Assembly (NCBI RefSeq): GCF_900099905.1
Contig: NZ_FNEE01000027.1
Span: 17,414 to 81,413 of the forward strand
Direction of reading: 5' to 3'
Source of the DNA: Mesorhizobium muleiense
Lineage (GTDB): Bacteria > Pseudomonadota > Alphaproteobacteria > Rhizobiales > Rhizobiaceae
DNA length: 64,000 bases
The notes beneath the pieces were generated by a model. That model was not told the DNA's origin and did no database searches. It was given only the letters and a program-made list of their open reading frames with translations. The translations under genes were made by a program, and so were the position numbers. Below, piece by piece: positions 27,474 through 36,321 of this stretch (position 1 is the stretch's first letter; the number at the start of each line of letters is the position of its first letter).

Positions 27474-27917
27474 TTAGCCCAGCTTCGCCGCGTCGAGCCT
27501 GTCGATCGCCTGGACATTGCCGGCCGATGGCCCGTTTTCGTCGAACTCCGATGCGAGCCAGGCATCGACGATCGACTTGGCCAGTTCCGGGCCGATAACG
27601 CGGGCGCCCATGGTGATGATCTGGGCATTGTTGGATTTCGCCGCGCGCTCCGCCGAATAGGTGTCATGGGTGAGTGCGGCGCGAATGCCGGGCACCTTGT
27701 TGGCCGAGATGGAAACGCCGATGCCGGTGCCGCAAAACAAGATGCCGCGATCGTTTTCGCCGTCGAGGATGGTCTGGGCGAGCTTCTGCGACAGGTCGGC
27801 ATAGTAGCCGGCCTGGCTGACGTCGCTGACGGAGAGGCCAGGCTTGGTGGCCAGGTGAGCGGCAATGACGTCGAGCAGCGGCTTGCCGGCGCTGTCGGCC
27901 CCAATGGCTATTTTCAT
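27474..27917 (-). CDS. eryI: RpiB-type sugar-phosphate isomerase, D-erythrulose 4-phosphate isomerase
   Basis: 147 residues, RpiB/LacAB family. N-terminal MKIAIGADSAGKPLLDVI, catalytic Cys62 in GILFCGTGIGVSI, and NNAQIITMGARVIG. ATG 27917 after GGACAG. Expected reaction: D-erythrulose 4-phosphate to D-erythrose 4-phosphate, known as EryI/RpiB in Brucella and rhizobial erythritol catabolism and DerI elsewhere. It is the last gene of a leftward deoR-TIM-rpiB set, separated from the TIM gene by a repeat. Ordinary ribose-5-phosphate isomerase B is the alternative, but the gene set favours the tetrulose role. Confidence 0.83.
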   Translation of the reverse strand: MKIAIGADSAGKPLLDVIAAHLATKPGLSVSDVSQAGYYADLSQKLAQTILDGENDRGILFCGTGIGVSISANKVPGIRAALTHDTYSAERAAKSNNAQIITMGARVIGPELAKSIVDAWLASEFDENGPSAGNVQAIDRLDAAKLG

Positions 27918-27948
27918 TTTTTCTGTCCTTTCCTGTTCGATTGCTCTG

Positions 27949-28047
27949 GAGCCTGTTCCATCCCGATGGCATCGGGATGGGGCTCTAACTTTTGTTGGGC
28001 ATGATCTTTTCCGAAAACCGGATTCCACTTTTCGGGATCATGCTCTA
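27949..28047. repeat. Intergenic repeat copy 1
   Basis: Begins AGCCTGTTCCATCCCG, contains a short hairpin (CCCGATGGCATCGGG), and ends TTTTCCGAAAACCGG...CACTTTTCGGGATCATGCTCTAG. A near copy lies at 28817-28916, so the pair brackets the TIM-like gene. Palindromic blocks such as TTCCGAAAACCGGA fit a mosaic intergenic element. It overlaps the end of the TIM gene by a few bases, supplying the TAG stop. Confidence 0.75.
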
Positions 28048-28803
28048 GATCGCCGCCGAGGCGCGTTCGAGGATGTCGATATAGCCTTCCGCCTGCCAGG
28101 CGGAGCGGCCGATGAACAGCCCGTCGATATGCGGCTGGCCGATCAGCTCGGCGGCATTTTGCGGATTGACGCTGCCGCCATAAAGCACCGGCGGCATGGC
28201 CGGCAGAAGATCGCCGGCGATGTTCTTGATCAGCGCCTGCTGCCTGTCGGCGTAGTCGGCACTTGCCGGAATGCCCTTGTCGCCGATCGCCCAGACCGGT
28301 TCGTAAGCAAACAGGATCGTCGCCGCCTTGGCCTGGCCTTCGAGGTATTGCAGCGCGCCGTGCACCTGCAAGGCCAGCACCGCATCGGCCTGGCCGCTGT
28401 TGCGTTGCGCCAATGTCTCGCCGACGCAAATGAGCGGCACCAACCCGTGCTTCACCGCCGCTGCGGTCTTGAGACCAACCGTATTGTCGGTCTCGCCGAA
28501 ATGCTCGCGCCGTTCGCTATGGCCGAGCTCGACGAGATCGAGCCCGCAGTCCGTCAGCATCACCGGCGAGATCTCGCCGGTCCAGGCGCCGGCGTCGGCC
28601 CAGTGCATGTTCTGGGCACCGACCTTGATCCGCGTCGATGCCAGCGCTTTCTTGACCTCGCGGACCGCCGTAAAGGGCGGGATGACGAAGGGCTGGATCC
28701 GGTCGTCGAAACCGGGGACGAACCCCGCCAGCGCCCTGGCAAAGTCAGTCGCTTCTGCAAGCGTCTTGTTCATTTTCCAGCTTGTGCCGACCCAGTAAGC
28801 CAC
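28045..28803 (-). CDS. eryH: Triosephosphate-isomerase-like L-erythrulose 1-phosphate isomerase
   Basis: 252 residues, TIM barrel with catalytic Lys10 (WVGTSWKMNK), His95 (ELGHSERR) and Glu168 (AYEPVWAIGDK). Classical TIM has AIGTG at the loop-6 end; here it is AIGDK, a difference I associate with the tetrulose-specific EryH/TpiB group. GTG start at 28803 follows GAAGGAGG. Converts L-erythrulose 1-phosphate to D-erythrulose 4-phosphate, the substrate of the next gene (EryI). It would serve erythritol and, in this window, the apiose pathway. Its stop lies inside the repeat. Confidence 0.83.
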   Translation of the reverse strand: MAYWVGTSWKMNKTLAEATDFARALAGFVPGFDDRIQPFVIPPFTAVREVKKALASTRIKVGAQNMHWADAGAWTGEISPVMLTDCGLDLVELGHSERREHFGETDNTVGLKTAAAVKHGLVPLICVGETLAQRNSGQADAVLALQVHGALQYLEGQAKAATILFAYEPVWAIGDKGIPASADYADRQQALIKNIAGDLLPAMPPVLYGGSVNPQNAAELIGQPHIDGLFIGRSAWQAEGYIDILERASAAI

Positions 28804-28816
28804 GCGTCCTCCTTCT

Positions 28817-28916
28817 AGAGCCTGTTCCATCCCGCGAGGCGGGATGGGGCTCTATCTTCTTCCTTGACCATGATCTTTTCCGAAAACCGGTTCCCACTTT
28901 TCGGGATCATGGTCTA
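28817..28916. repeat. Intergenic repeat copy 2
   Basis: Near copy of 27949-28047: AGAGCCTGTTCCATCCCG, hairpin CCCGCGAGGCGGG, then CATGATCTTTTCCGAAAACCGG and TTTTCGGGATCATGGTCTAG. The deoR stop codon (TAG) is provided by its end, just as copy 1 supplies the stop of the TIM gene. Confidence 0.75.
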
Positions 28917-29681
28917 GTCCTTCTCGACCAGTGTCAGCGAAACGCCGGCGCCATCCAGCGCCTCGCGCATCTGCGGTCCCAGTTCTCGACCGGTGAAGAC
29001 GGCGTCGAACGCCTTGAGATCGGTCAGGAAATGCAGGGCGGTGCGGCCGAACTTGCCGTGATCGGCCAGCAGATATTTGCGGGCGGCCGCGGCCATCATC
29101 AACCGCTTGGTATGGACCACTTCCTGGTCCTGGTGGAAGGCGGAAACGCCGTGGATGGCGGACGACGACAGGAAGGCGACATCGGCGCGCAACGATCTCA
29201 GCGTGTCCTCGGCAAGCAGTCCGAAGAAACCGTGGAATTTCTTGCTGTACTGGCCGCCGAGCGCGATCAGGGTGATACCGGCAACGCCGGCCAGATCCTG
29301 TATCACGGCCAGATTGTTGGAGATCACGGTCAGCGGGCGCAGATCCGCAAGGTGGCGCGCAATGCCGCCCGCCGTCGAGCCGTCGTCGATGATCACCGTC
29401 TGGCCCGGTTCGATGACAGCCACGGCGGCAACCGCCAGGCGCTGCTTCTCTTCGGCGGCCTGCTTCTGACGGTAGCGGAAATCACTTTCGAACAGGCCGC
29501 TCGGCTGAATCGAGGCGCCGCCGCGTATCTTGCGCAGGAAGCCGCTTTCCTCGAGCTCGTCGAGGTCGCGATGGACGGTCATCTTCGACACGCCGAAGCG
29601 CGAGGCAAGGTCATCGACACTGGCCGTGCCGGTGTCCATCAGAAAATCCATGATGCCTTGCCGCCGGCCGTCGCTCTTCAT
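28914..29681 (-). CDS. DeoR-family regulator of the tetrulose-phosphate isomerase operon
   Basis: 255 residues. N-terminal HTH (GRRQGIMDFLMDTGTASVDDLASRFGVSKMTVHRDLDELEESGFLRKIRGGA), then the sugar-phosphate sensor domain (IDDGSTAGGIARHLADL, TVISNNLAVIQDLAG, LGGQYSKKFHGFFG, LADHGKFGRTALHFL). ATG 29681. A deoR-tpiB-rpiB order downstream of ery genes is known in rhizobial erythritol loci. A sugar phosphate such as a tetrulose phosphate would be the effector. An AT-rich stretch with ATTATAACAG near 29750 may be its operator. Confidence 0.87.
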   Translation of the reverse strand: MKSDGRRQGIMDFLMDTGTASVDDLASRFGVSKMTVHRDLDELEESGFLRKIRGGASIQPSGLFESDFRYRQKQAAEEKQRLAVAAVAVIEPGQTVIIDDGSTAGGIARHLADLRPLTVISNNLAVIQDLAGVAGITLIALGGQYSKKFHGFFGLLAEDTLRSLRADVAFLSSSAIHGVSAFHQDQEVVHTKRLMMAAAARKYLLADHGKFGRTALHFLTDLKAFDAVFTGRELGPQMREALDGAGVSLTLVEKD

Positions 29682-29972
29682 CGTCCAGCCTGTTTCCTTT
29701 AATTCGTGTCGCCGCGTCCGCCGTGGCAGAAACGGCTGATAGAAGCTATTATAACAGATAAAATCGCATGCATGCCAAATTTTTTGTGATGGTGTTATGT
29801 TTCCTTGGGATATTCCTTGCTTCTGATCGCTGCCTTGTAACAAGAATTGCTCTCGCCGGCATGGCCAGAGGTTGCGGTTCTCCGGAAATCCGGCCAGAAG
29901 CATCAATGGGCTGAATGACGACCGGACAGCTCGCAAACCATAGGCTTGAAACCAAATACGGGAGACCATTGG

Positions 29973-31037
29973 GTGGCTCGCATCACATTGAGACAATTGC
30001 TCGACCATGCCGCCGAACACGGCTATGGCGTGCCTGCCTTCAACATGAACAATATGGAACAGGGCCTTGCCATCATGGAGGCGGCCAAGGAGACCAAATC
30101 GCCTGTCATCCTGCAGGCGAGCCGCGGCGCCCGCGCCTATGCCAACGACGTCGTGCTGGCCAAGCTGATCGACGCGCTGGTCGAGATCCATCCCGATATC
30201 CCGGTCTGCATGCATCTCGACCATGGCAACAACGAAGCCACCTGCGTGACCGCGATTCAGCACGGCTTCACCTCGGTGATGATGGACGGATCGCTGAAGG
30301 AGGACGGCAAGACGCCGGCCGACTACGACCATAATTCCGGCATCACGCGGCGCGTCGTCGACATGGCGCATTGGGGCGGCGTGTCGGTGGAAGGCGAGAT
30401 CGGCGTTCTCGGATCCCTGGAGATGGGCGGCGGCGAACAGGAAGACGGCCACGGCGTCGAGGGCGCCGTCAGCCATGACCAGTTGCTGACCGATCCGGAG
30501 CAGGCGGTGCAGTTCGTCAAGGACACGCATGTCGATGCGCTGGCCGTCGCCATGGGCACCAGCCACGGCGCCTACAAGTTCTCGCGCAAGCCGGACGGCG
30601 CGGTGCTCGCCATGAACGTGATCGAGGAGATCCACCGCCGCCTGCCGAACATGCACCTGGTCATGCACGGCTCGTCCTCGGTGCCGGAAGAGCTGCAGGA
30701 GATCATCAACAAATATGGCGGCCAGATGAAGCCGACATGGGGCGTGCCGGTCGAGGAGATCCAGCGCGGCATCAAGCACGGCGTGCGCAAGATCAACATC
30801 GACACCGACAACCGCATGGCGCTGACCGGCGCGATCCGCAAGGTGCTGACCGAGAACCCGAGCGAGTTCGATCCGCGCAAATATCTGACGCCGGCAATGG
30901 CCGCGATGAGGAAGCTGTGCAAAGAGCGCTTCGAGCAGTTCGGCACCGCCGGCAACGCTCCCAGGATCAAGCCGCTGCCGGTCTCGGAAATGGCCAAGCG
31001 CTACAAGTCGGGCAGTCTCGACCCGAAGTTCGGCTGA
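29973..31037 (+). CDS. fba: Class II fructose-bisphosphate aldolase
   Basis: 354 residues from GTG 29973, behind GGGAGACC and giving the usual N-terminus ARITLRQLLDHAAEHGYGVPAFN; a TTG at 29946 is less likely. Zn-ligand histidines in MHLDHGNN and VMHGSSSVPEE, acidic SVEGEIGVLG, and the phosphate loop INIDTDNRMALTGAIRK are all present. Cleaves fructose 1,6-bisphosphate, and enzymes of this class can also condense DHAP with erythrose 4-phosphate to sedoheptulose bisphosphate. That would be a direct outlet for the E4P made next door (inference). Divergent from deoR. Confidence 0.88.
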   Translation: MARITLRQLLDHAAEHGYGVPAFNMNNMEQGLAIMEAAKETKSPVILQASRGARAYANDVVLAKLIDALVEIHPDIPVCMHLDHGNNEATCVTAIQHGFTSVMMDGSLKEDGKTPADYDHNSGITRRVVDMAHWGGVSVEGEIGVLGSLEMGGGEQEDGHGVEGAVSHDQLLTDPEQAVQFVKDTHVDALAVAMGTSHGAYKFSRKPDGAVLAMNVIEEIHRRLPNMHLVMHGSSSVPEELQEIINKYGGQMKPTWGVPVEEIQRGIKHGVRKINIDTDNRMALTGAIRKVLTENPSEFDPRKYLTPAMAAMRKLCKERFEQFGTAGNAPRIKPLPVSEMAKRYKSGSLDPKFG

Positions 31038-31208
31038 GTGAGGCTCCCCCTCATCCGGCCGCTTCGCGGCCACCTTCTCCCCGCTGGGGAGAAGAGGCTT
31101 AGCGCCAACGCTGGCGATCTCCTCTCCCCTCGGGGAGAGGTCGGATTGCCCCGAATTGCCCTTTGCAATTCGGTTGGCAATCCGGGTGAGGGGGACTCGC
31201 CGCCGGTT
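31038..31208. repeat. Intergenic repeat between convergent fba and eryC
   Basis: Starts GAGGCTCCCCCTCATCCGG and ends CCGGGTGAGGGGGA, which are inverted to each other. Internal hairpins include GGCCGCTTCGCGGCC and CTTCTCCCCGCTGGGGAGAAG. Composition and layout fit a rhizobial intergenic mosaic element, and it may end transcription from both sides. Confidence 0.6.
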
Positions 31209-32150
31209 CTATCCTGTTCGCGGCAAAATCGCCGCCCTGCCGGTCTCGATAAACGGCGCCCAATAATCGACCGACTCGCGGATCATCGCGACGACCTGGT
31301 GGTCGACCGGCTCGCGTTCGCGGAACGACAGTTCGAGGCAGATCTCGTTGTCGACGCCGCCGCCGCGGCGAACCGTCTCCAACAATTTTTCCGGTGTGAT
31401 GCGGCCGTCCTTGTTGTAGGCGGCGATGAACGGCCAATGGCCGCCCTTGTTCATCGACGACTGCTTGATGTGGATGATCGGCGATACCGTGGGAAAGGCT
31501 TCGGCCCAGGCATAGGGGTCGATGTCGTCCGGATTGCTCGAGGTGACGTCGCCATGGTCGATATCGACCATCATCTTCAGCGGGATGGCCATGCCGGCCG
31601 CTTCGATCTCGTTGTGCAGGGCCCGGCAACTCTCGATCGTATGGCCGAATTCGCGGCCGACCGACATCGGCTCCCAGAACAGATAGGTCAAACCGGCCGC
31701 CCTGGCGTGCTCGGCGACGTCGCGCCAGCATTCCAGCGCGATCTCGAAAAGCCGCGCGCGACGCTCGGGATCGTCAAAATCCCGGTGCGTGAAGATCGCG
31801 AACTGCGTGCCCATGCCGCTGGCGCCGAGCTCGGCCGAAATGTCGGCAAAGGTCTTGAACCAATCGACGTAGTAGCGGCGCACGTCGGCGTCGGGATGGC
31901 CGAAATGGTTGAGCCGCCCGTAAGGACCGGTCATCCCGGACGTCACGCGCACGCCGGTGCGGTCGAGCGCCGTGCGGAACAGGCGGACGAATTTCGAGAT
32001 CGTCGCCGCCGGCCAGCCGGGATTGACGAATTCATGCGTGAGCTGCACGTCCCGGATGCCGATGTCGTAGGCGATCGCGTCGATCAGATCGTCCGGTTCG
32101 GCAAAACGGTTGACCAGCGGATTGGTGTTGAGGGAAAGCGTAAAAGTCAT
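31209..32150 (-). CDS. eryC: L-3-tetrulose-4-phosphate racemase/sugar-phosphate isomerase EryC
   Basis: 313 residues, xylose-isomerase-like TIM barrel. Begins MTFTLSLNTNPLVNRFAEPDDLI, which I recognise as EryC of erythritol loci. Metal-site stretches are FWEPMSVG, MMVDIDHGDVTS, IIHIKQSS and ICLELSF. In Brucella EryC converts L-3-tetrulose 4-phosphate to its D form (D-erythrulose 4-phosphate chemistry) between EryB and EryH. ATG 32150 shares its A with the eryB stop (TGATG), so the genes are coupled. Confidence 0.82.
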   Translation of the reverse strand: MTFTLSLNTNPLVNRFAEPDDLIDAIAYDIGIRDVQLTHEFVNPGWPAATISKFVRLFRTALDRTGVRVTSGMTGPYGRLNHFGHPDADVRRYYVDWFKTFADISAELGASGMGTQFAIFTHRDFDDPERRARLFEIALECWRDVAEHARAAGLTYLFWEPMSVGREFGHTIESCRALHNEIEAAGMAIPLKMMVDIDHGDVTSSNPDDIDPYAWAEAFPTVSPIIHIKQSSMNKGGHWPFIAAYNKDGRITPEKLLETVRRGGGVDNEICLELSFREREPVDHQVVAMIRESVDYWAPFIETGRAAILPRTG

Positions 32151-33667
32151 CAGCCTGCCCTCACCAGTCGGCCAACGCACCAGTCCTCGAAGGCGGCTCT
32201 TTCCGCGGCGGACAGATGCAGGCCGTGCTTGGTGCGCCGTTCGAGAATATCGGCAGCGGTCAGCGCCCATTCATGCTCGAACAAATAACTGGCTTCGCGT
32301 TCGAAAAAATCCTTGCCGAAGCACCGGCCCAGTTCGGTGAGCGACCTGGACGCACCGACCAGAACGCGCGTCCTGGTGCCGTAGAGCCGGCCATACTGCT
32401 TGACCAGCGATGCCGGCATCCAGGGATATTCGCGGCCGAGGTCGCCGAGAAACTGCTCGAAGTCGGCGTCGGCGATATCGCCGCCCGGCAGATGTCCTTT
32501 CGACGTCCACGGCTTGCCCATTTTCGGAAAGAACGGCGCGATCCGGTCCAGCGCATGCTCGGCCAGCTTGCGGAAGGTGGTGATCTTGCCGCCGAAGACG
32601 GAGAGCAGCGGCGGCTGCCCGGATGATGCGTCGAGTTCGAAAATATAGTCGCGCGTCACCGCGCTCGGATTGTCGGCGTTGTCGTCATAGAGCGGCCTGA
32701 CACCCGAGAACGAGTAGATGACATCGTCTCGGGCAAGTTCGCGCTTGAAGTAGCGGTTGACCACCTTGATCAGGTAGTCGATCTCGCTGGCATCCGCCGC
32801 TACGTCTTCCGGCCGCCCATCATAGGGAATATCGGTGGTGCCGATCAGGGCCAGATCGTTCTGGTAGGGATTGATGAAGATCACGCGCTTGTCGCTGTTC
32901 TGGACCAGATAGGCCTGCCGCCCTTCCCAGAATTTCGGCACGACGATGTGGCTGCCCTTGACCAGCCGGACATTCCGCTTGGAGTTCTGACCAGCCACGC
33001 GGTTGATGATGTCGTTGACCCAGGGACCGGCGGCGTTGATCAGCGCACGCGCCCGAACTGTGGTCCTGACGCCGGTTCGGCTGTCGCGCATCTCGACCGA
33101 CCACAGGCCGTTTTCACGGCGGGCGGCGGTGCAGGCGGTCCGGGTGAAGATCCTGGCCCCCCGTTCCGCAGCATCGAGCGCATTGATGATGACGAGACGG
33201 GCGTCGTCGACCCAGCAATCGGAATATTCGAAACCGCGCTTGAACGCATCCTTGATCGGTGCGCCTTCGGGCGCGGTGCGCAGGTTGAGCGTGCGGGTGC
33301 CCGGCAGCCGCTTGCGGCCGCCAAGATGATCGTAGAGGAACAGACCGAGCCGGACCAGCCAGGCCGGCCGGTCGTCCGGGCTGTGCGGCAGCACGAAGCG
33401 CATCGGCCAGATGATATGCGGAGCCGATTCAAGCAGCACTTCGCGTTCGATCAGCGCCTCGCGCACCAGCCGGAATTCGTAGTATTCGAGATAGCGCAGG
33501 CCGCCATGGACGAGCTTTCCCGATCGCGAACTGGTGCCTTCGGCGAGATCGTCTTTTTCGCACAGGATGACGGAAAGCCCGCGGCCGACTGCGTCGCGCG
33601 CGATGCCGGCGCCATTGACGCCACCGCCGATGACGAACAGATCGACGATTTCAGTGGCGCCGCTCAT
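32150..33667 (-). CDS. eryB: Erythritol-phosphate dehydrogenase, GlpD-like FAD protein
   Basis: 505 residues, FAD-dependent glycerol-3-phosphate dehydrogenase family. FAD-binding DLFVIGGGVNGAGIARDAVGRGL at the N-terminus, then KLVHGGLRYLEYYEF, NAAGPWVNDI and the C-terminal GGKITTFRKLAEHAL. In the ery operon this enzyme oxidises erythritol phosphate to tetrulose phosphate and feeds quinones. Without context it would be called glpD. Start 33667; upstream in-frame codons up to 33787 have no support. Confidence 0.85.
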   Translation of the reverse strand: MSGATEIVDLFVIGGGVNGAGIARDAVGRGLSVILCEKDDLAEGTSSRSGKLVHGGLRYLEYYEFRLVREALIEREVLLESAPHIIWPMRFVLPHSPDDRPAWLVRLGLFLYDHLGGRKRLPGTRTLNLRTAPEGAPIKDAFKRGFEYSDCWVDDARLVIINALDAAERGARIFTRTACTAARRENGLWSVEMRDSRTGVRTTVRARALINAAGPWVNDIINRVAGQNSKRNVRLVKGSHIVVPKFWEGRQAYLVQNSDKRVIFINPYQNDLALIGTTDIPYDGRPEDVAADASEIDYLIKVVNRYFKRELARDDVIYSFSGVRPLYDDNADNPSAVTRDYIFELDASSGQPPLLSVFGGKITTFRKLAEHALDRIAPFFPKMGKPWTSKGHLPGGDIADADFEQFLGDLGREYPWMPASLVKQYGRLYGTRTRVLVGASRSLTELGRCFGKDFFEREASYLFEHEWALTAADILERRTKHGLHLSAAERAAFEDWCVGRLVRAG

Positions 33668-33716
33668 CTCGCCGGATCCTCTATGCCTGGATTGCGTTTC
33701 ATGGCTGCCGCGACCT

Positions 33717-34757
33717 TCAGCACGGGTTGACCGGCGGGAGCCCGACGATGAAGCGGCGCACCTCTTCGGCCGCTTGCTCGGCCGCATAGGTCACCGTGCG
33801 CACCGAAGCGCCGGCGATATGCGGCGTCAGCGTGACATTTGGAAGCTGCAGCAGCGGCCAGTCGGCAGGCACCGGCTCGACCGCGAACGTCTCCAGCATG
33901 GCGCTGCCGATATGGCCTGAGACCAGCGCATCGTAGAGCGCGTCGTAATCGACCAGCGGCCCGCGCGCGGTGTTGACGAAGATCACCCCCGGCTTCATCC
34001 GGGCGATGATGTCCTTGTTGATCAGGCCGCGGGTTTCCTCGGTCACCCGGGGATGAAGCGTGACCACATCGGAGCGGGACAGGAGATCGTCGAGCGCGAC
34101 CAGTTCGACGCCGTCATTGCGGTCTTCGGCGCTCAGTTGCACATAGGGATCGGTGACCAGGATGCGGCAGCCGAAGGCGCGCAGCAAGCGGACAACCTTG
34201 GTGCCGATATTGCCGTAGCCGATGACGCCGACGGTCATTTCGTTGAGCTCACGGCCGGTACGGTCGGCCCGGTAGAGATCGCCGCGCCATTCCCCTTTGC
34301 GCAAGGCCTCGTGCCCGACCCGGATCAGCCGCGTCTCGGCAAGGATCGCGCCGATGGTGAACTCGGCCACAGCACTTGCATTGCGGCCGGGCACATTGAC
34401 GACGGTGATGCCGTGGGCCCTGGCGGCAACCATGTCGATGTTGATCGGGCCGCCGCGCGAGACCGCAACCAGCTTCAGCGCAGGCAGACGCTGCATCATG
34501 GTCTCGGACAGCGGCGCAAGCTGGGTGACGAAGATCTCGGCGTCGCCAATGAAATCGACCACCTCGTCCGGATCGCCAAAATACTCCTTCACCTTGTCGA
34601 GGCCGAGCGCTGCATTGCCGAATTCCATCGGCTCGTCGGGCCAGGCCGCCTCAAGCGTGCGAACGTCGAGATTGGCGCCGCAGGCCTTCTCGATTTTCTC
34701 GCGAAAGACCTCGGGAAGCATGAAGCGGTCGCCAATGATTGCAATCTTCTTACGCAT
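33717..34757 (-). CDS. D-isomer-specific 2-hydroxyacid dehydrogenase
   Basis: 346 residues. NAD-binding Rossmann fold (VGVIGYGNIGTKVVRLLRAFGCRILVTDPY) and the full catalytic set of the family: Arg in VNTARGPLVDYDAL, Glu in AMLETFAVEPVP, and His in LTPHIAGASV. The N-terminal part (IAIIGDRFMLPEVFREKIEKACG) resembles no housekeeping serine-pathway enzyme closely. It lies between eryA and eryB in the same direction, 10 nt from eryA. Its substrate in a polyol pathway is unclear; a hydroxyacid side product such as erythronate-type compounds is a guess. Confidence 0.85.
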   Translation of the reverse strand: MRKKIAIIGDRFMLPEVFREKIEKACGANLDVRTLEAAWPDEPMEFGNAALGLDKVKEYFGDPDEVVDFIGDAEIFVTQLAPLSETMMQRLPALKLVAVSRGGPINIDMVAARAHGITVVNVPGRNASAVAEFTIGAILAETRLIRVGHEALRKGEWRGDLYRADRTGRELNEMTVGVIGYGNIGTKVVRLLRAFGCRILVTDPYVQLSAEDRNDGVELVALDDLLSRSDVVTLHPRVTEETRGLINKDIIARMKPGVIFVNTARGPLVDYDALYDALVSGHIGSAMLETFAVEPVPADWPLLQLPNVTLTPHIAGASVRTVTYAAEQAAEEVRRFIVGLPPVNPC

Positions 34758-34767
34758 GCTCGACTTC

Positions 34768-36321
34768 TCAGTTTGCCCTGGACGCGGCCATCGACCGCCA
34801 GACCGGCCGCAGCGCCTCATGCGCCAATGTGTAGGACGGAACCGCCCGCTCATAGATCGCGGCAAGTTTTCGGTCGCTCGGTTCCGCCGCGCCCAGCAGC
34901 GGCGTGACCCATTCGCCGACGCATTCGTCCATCGAACTGTATTGGCCGACGCAGACCGCAGCGATCATCGCGGCGCCCGCGGCACCGGCTTCCTCGCGTT
35001 GGCTGGTGCGAATGTCGGCGCCGACGACAGCGCCGAGGATCTTGCGCAGAGCCGGGCTTCTGGCGGCGCCGCCGGTCAGCCGGATTTCGCTCGGCAGCGG
35101 CCCCATGGCGGCGTAGCAATCCCGCGACGCGAATGCCAGCCCCTCAAAAACAGCGCGAACCATATCGGCATAACCGTGCCGCGACGAGATGCCGACGAAA
35201 CCGGCCCTGGCATTGGCATCGACGAACGGCCCGCGCTCGCCGGCCTCCGACACATAGGGCTGATAGAGCAGCGAGGCCGGCTCCGATGACGATATCCATT
35301 CGTCGACCAACGCGATCATCTCGCCATTGCTGCGGGTGATGCCTTGCGAGGCGAGTATGCCGGAGGCGAGGCTAAGGATCCAATCGATGTTGAGCGTCGC
35401 TGCCATGTTCGACTGCATCTGCGCAAAGACGTCGGGCGCCGGCATCGTCATCGTGTAGCCGGTCCTGGCCTCGTTGAGCAGCACCTCGTCCGGCGTCTGA
35501 GCAAGCCGCATATGCATGCCGGTGGAGCCGATGATCGAGCAGCCAGGCTTGCGCTCGCGGTCGAGCAGGCCGGCGCCGAGCGCGGTGCAGGCCACGTCGA
35601 CATAGGCCAGTACCACCGGCGTACCGGAAAGCAGCCCGGTCGCTTTGGCAGCCGCCGCCGACAGGCCGGCGCTATGCCTGGTGCCGTCGACGATCGGCGG
35701 CAGCAGATGCCTGAGGTCGGCGACGCCGAGCACCTCAAGCACCTCGTCGCAATAGCCGCGGGTGCGGAAGTCGCCAAAGGTGAAGGTGCCCTCGGAAGGA
35801 TCGGTGGCGCGTTCGCCGGTCAGGTTGAAATAGAGCCAGTCCTTGCAATGGAACGCTGTCGCGGCGCCGGCAAGCCTGTCAGGCGCGTTGCGCTTCATGA
35901 AGGCAAGCTGCGGCCCCTGCTGGCAGGCGGCGAGCCCGCTGCCGGTCTTTTCGAAACGAAGCCGGTCATCGGGGCGCGCGCGGATCTCCTCGACGATGGC
36001 GGCAGCGCGCGCGTCGAGCCACAGCCAGCCCTTGGCGACCGGGTCACCGTCCTTGTCGATCAGCCAGGTGCCGTCGCCCTGCCCGGTCACGGCGATCGCA
36101 ATGATGCGGCTGGCGAGGTCCGGCACCTTGTCGGCAAGCTGGCGCAATGTGGTCGCGGTATCGGTCCAGGTGCGTGCCAGATCCTGCTCGGCGCCGCCGC
36201 CCGGCAAGGTCTCGTACCGGTTCGGCACCGCCGCGGCCGCGAGCTGCCGGCCCGCCGTGTCGAAGGCGACGGATTTGATGACAGACGTGCCGGCGTCGAT
36301 GCCGATCAGCACATCCCGCAT
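34768..36321 (-). CDS. eryA: Erythritol kinase (FGGY family)
   Basis: 517 residues, the length of EryA. FGGY N-domain begins MRDVLIGIDAGTSVIKSVAFDTAGRQ. IAVTGQGDGTWLIDKDGDPV and GWLWLDARA follow, with CSIIGSTGMHMRL in the middle. The C-domain has GFVGISSRHGYADMVRAVFEGLAFA and LTGGAARSPALRKILGAVVG for ATP. Would phosphorylate erythritol (or a related pentitol) after import. Its ATG overlaps the stop of the transporter ATPase gene (TGATG), so transport and first step are coupled. Confidence 0.83.
   Translation of the reverse strand: MRDVLIGIDAGTSVIKSVAFDTAGRQLAAAAVPNRYETLPGGGAEQDLARTWTDTATTLRQLADKVPDLASRIIAIAVTGQGDGTWLIDKDGDPVAKGWLWLDARAAAIVEEIRARPDDRLRFEKTGSGLAACQQGPQLAFMKRNAPDRLAGAATAFHCKDWLYFNLTGERATDPSEGTFTFGDFRTRGYCDEVLEVLGVADLRHLLPPIVDGTRHSAGLSAAAAKATGLLSGTPVVLAYVDVACTALGAGLLDRERKPGCSIIGSTGMHMRLAQTPDEVLLNEARTGYTMTMPAPDVFAQMQSNMAATLNIDWILSLASGILASQGITRSNGEMIALVDEWISSSEPASLLYQPYVSEAGERGPFVDANARAGFVGISSRHGYADMVRAVFEGLAFASRDCYAAMGPLPSEIRLTGGAARSPALRKILGAVVGADIRTSQREEAGAAGAAMIAAVCVGQYSSMDECVGEWVTPLLGAAEPSDRKLAAIYERAVPSYTLAHEALRPVWRSMAASRAN

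Noticed and set aside
31038..31208. Possible CRISPR-like or small RNA structure
   Set aside because: The repeats are nested palindromes without regular spacers; an intergenic mosaic element explains them.
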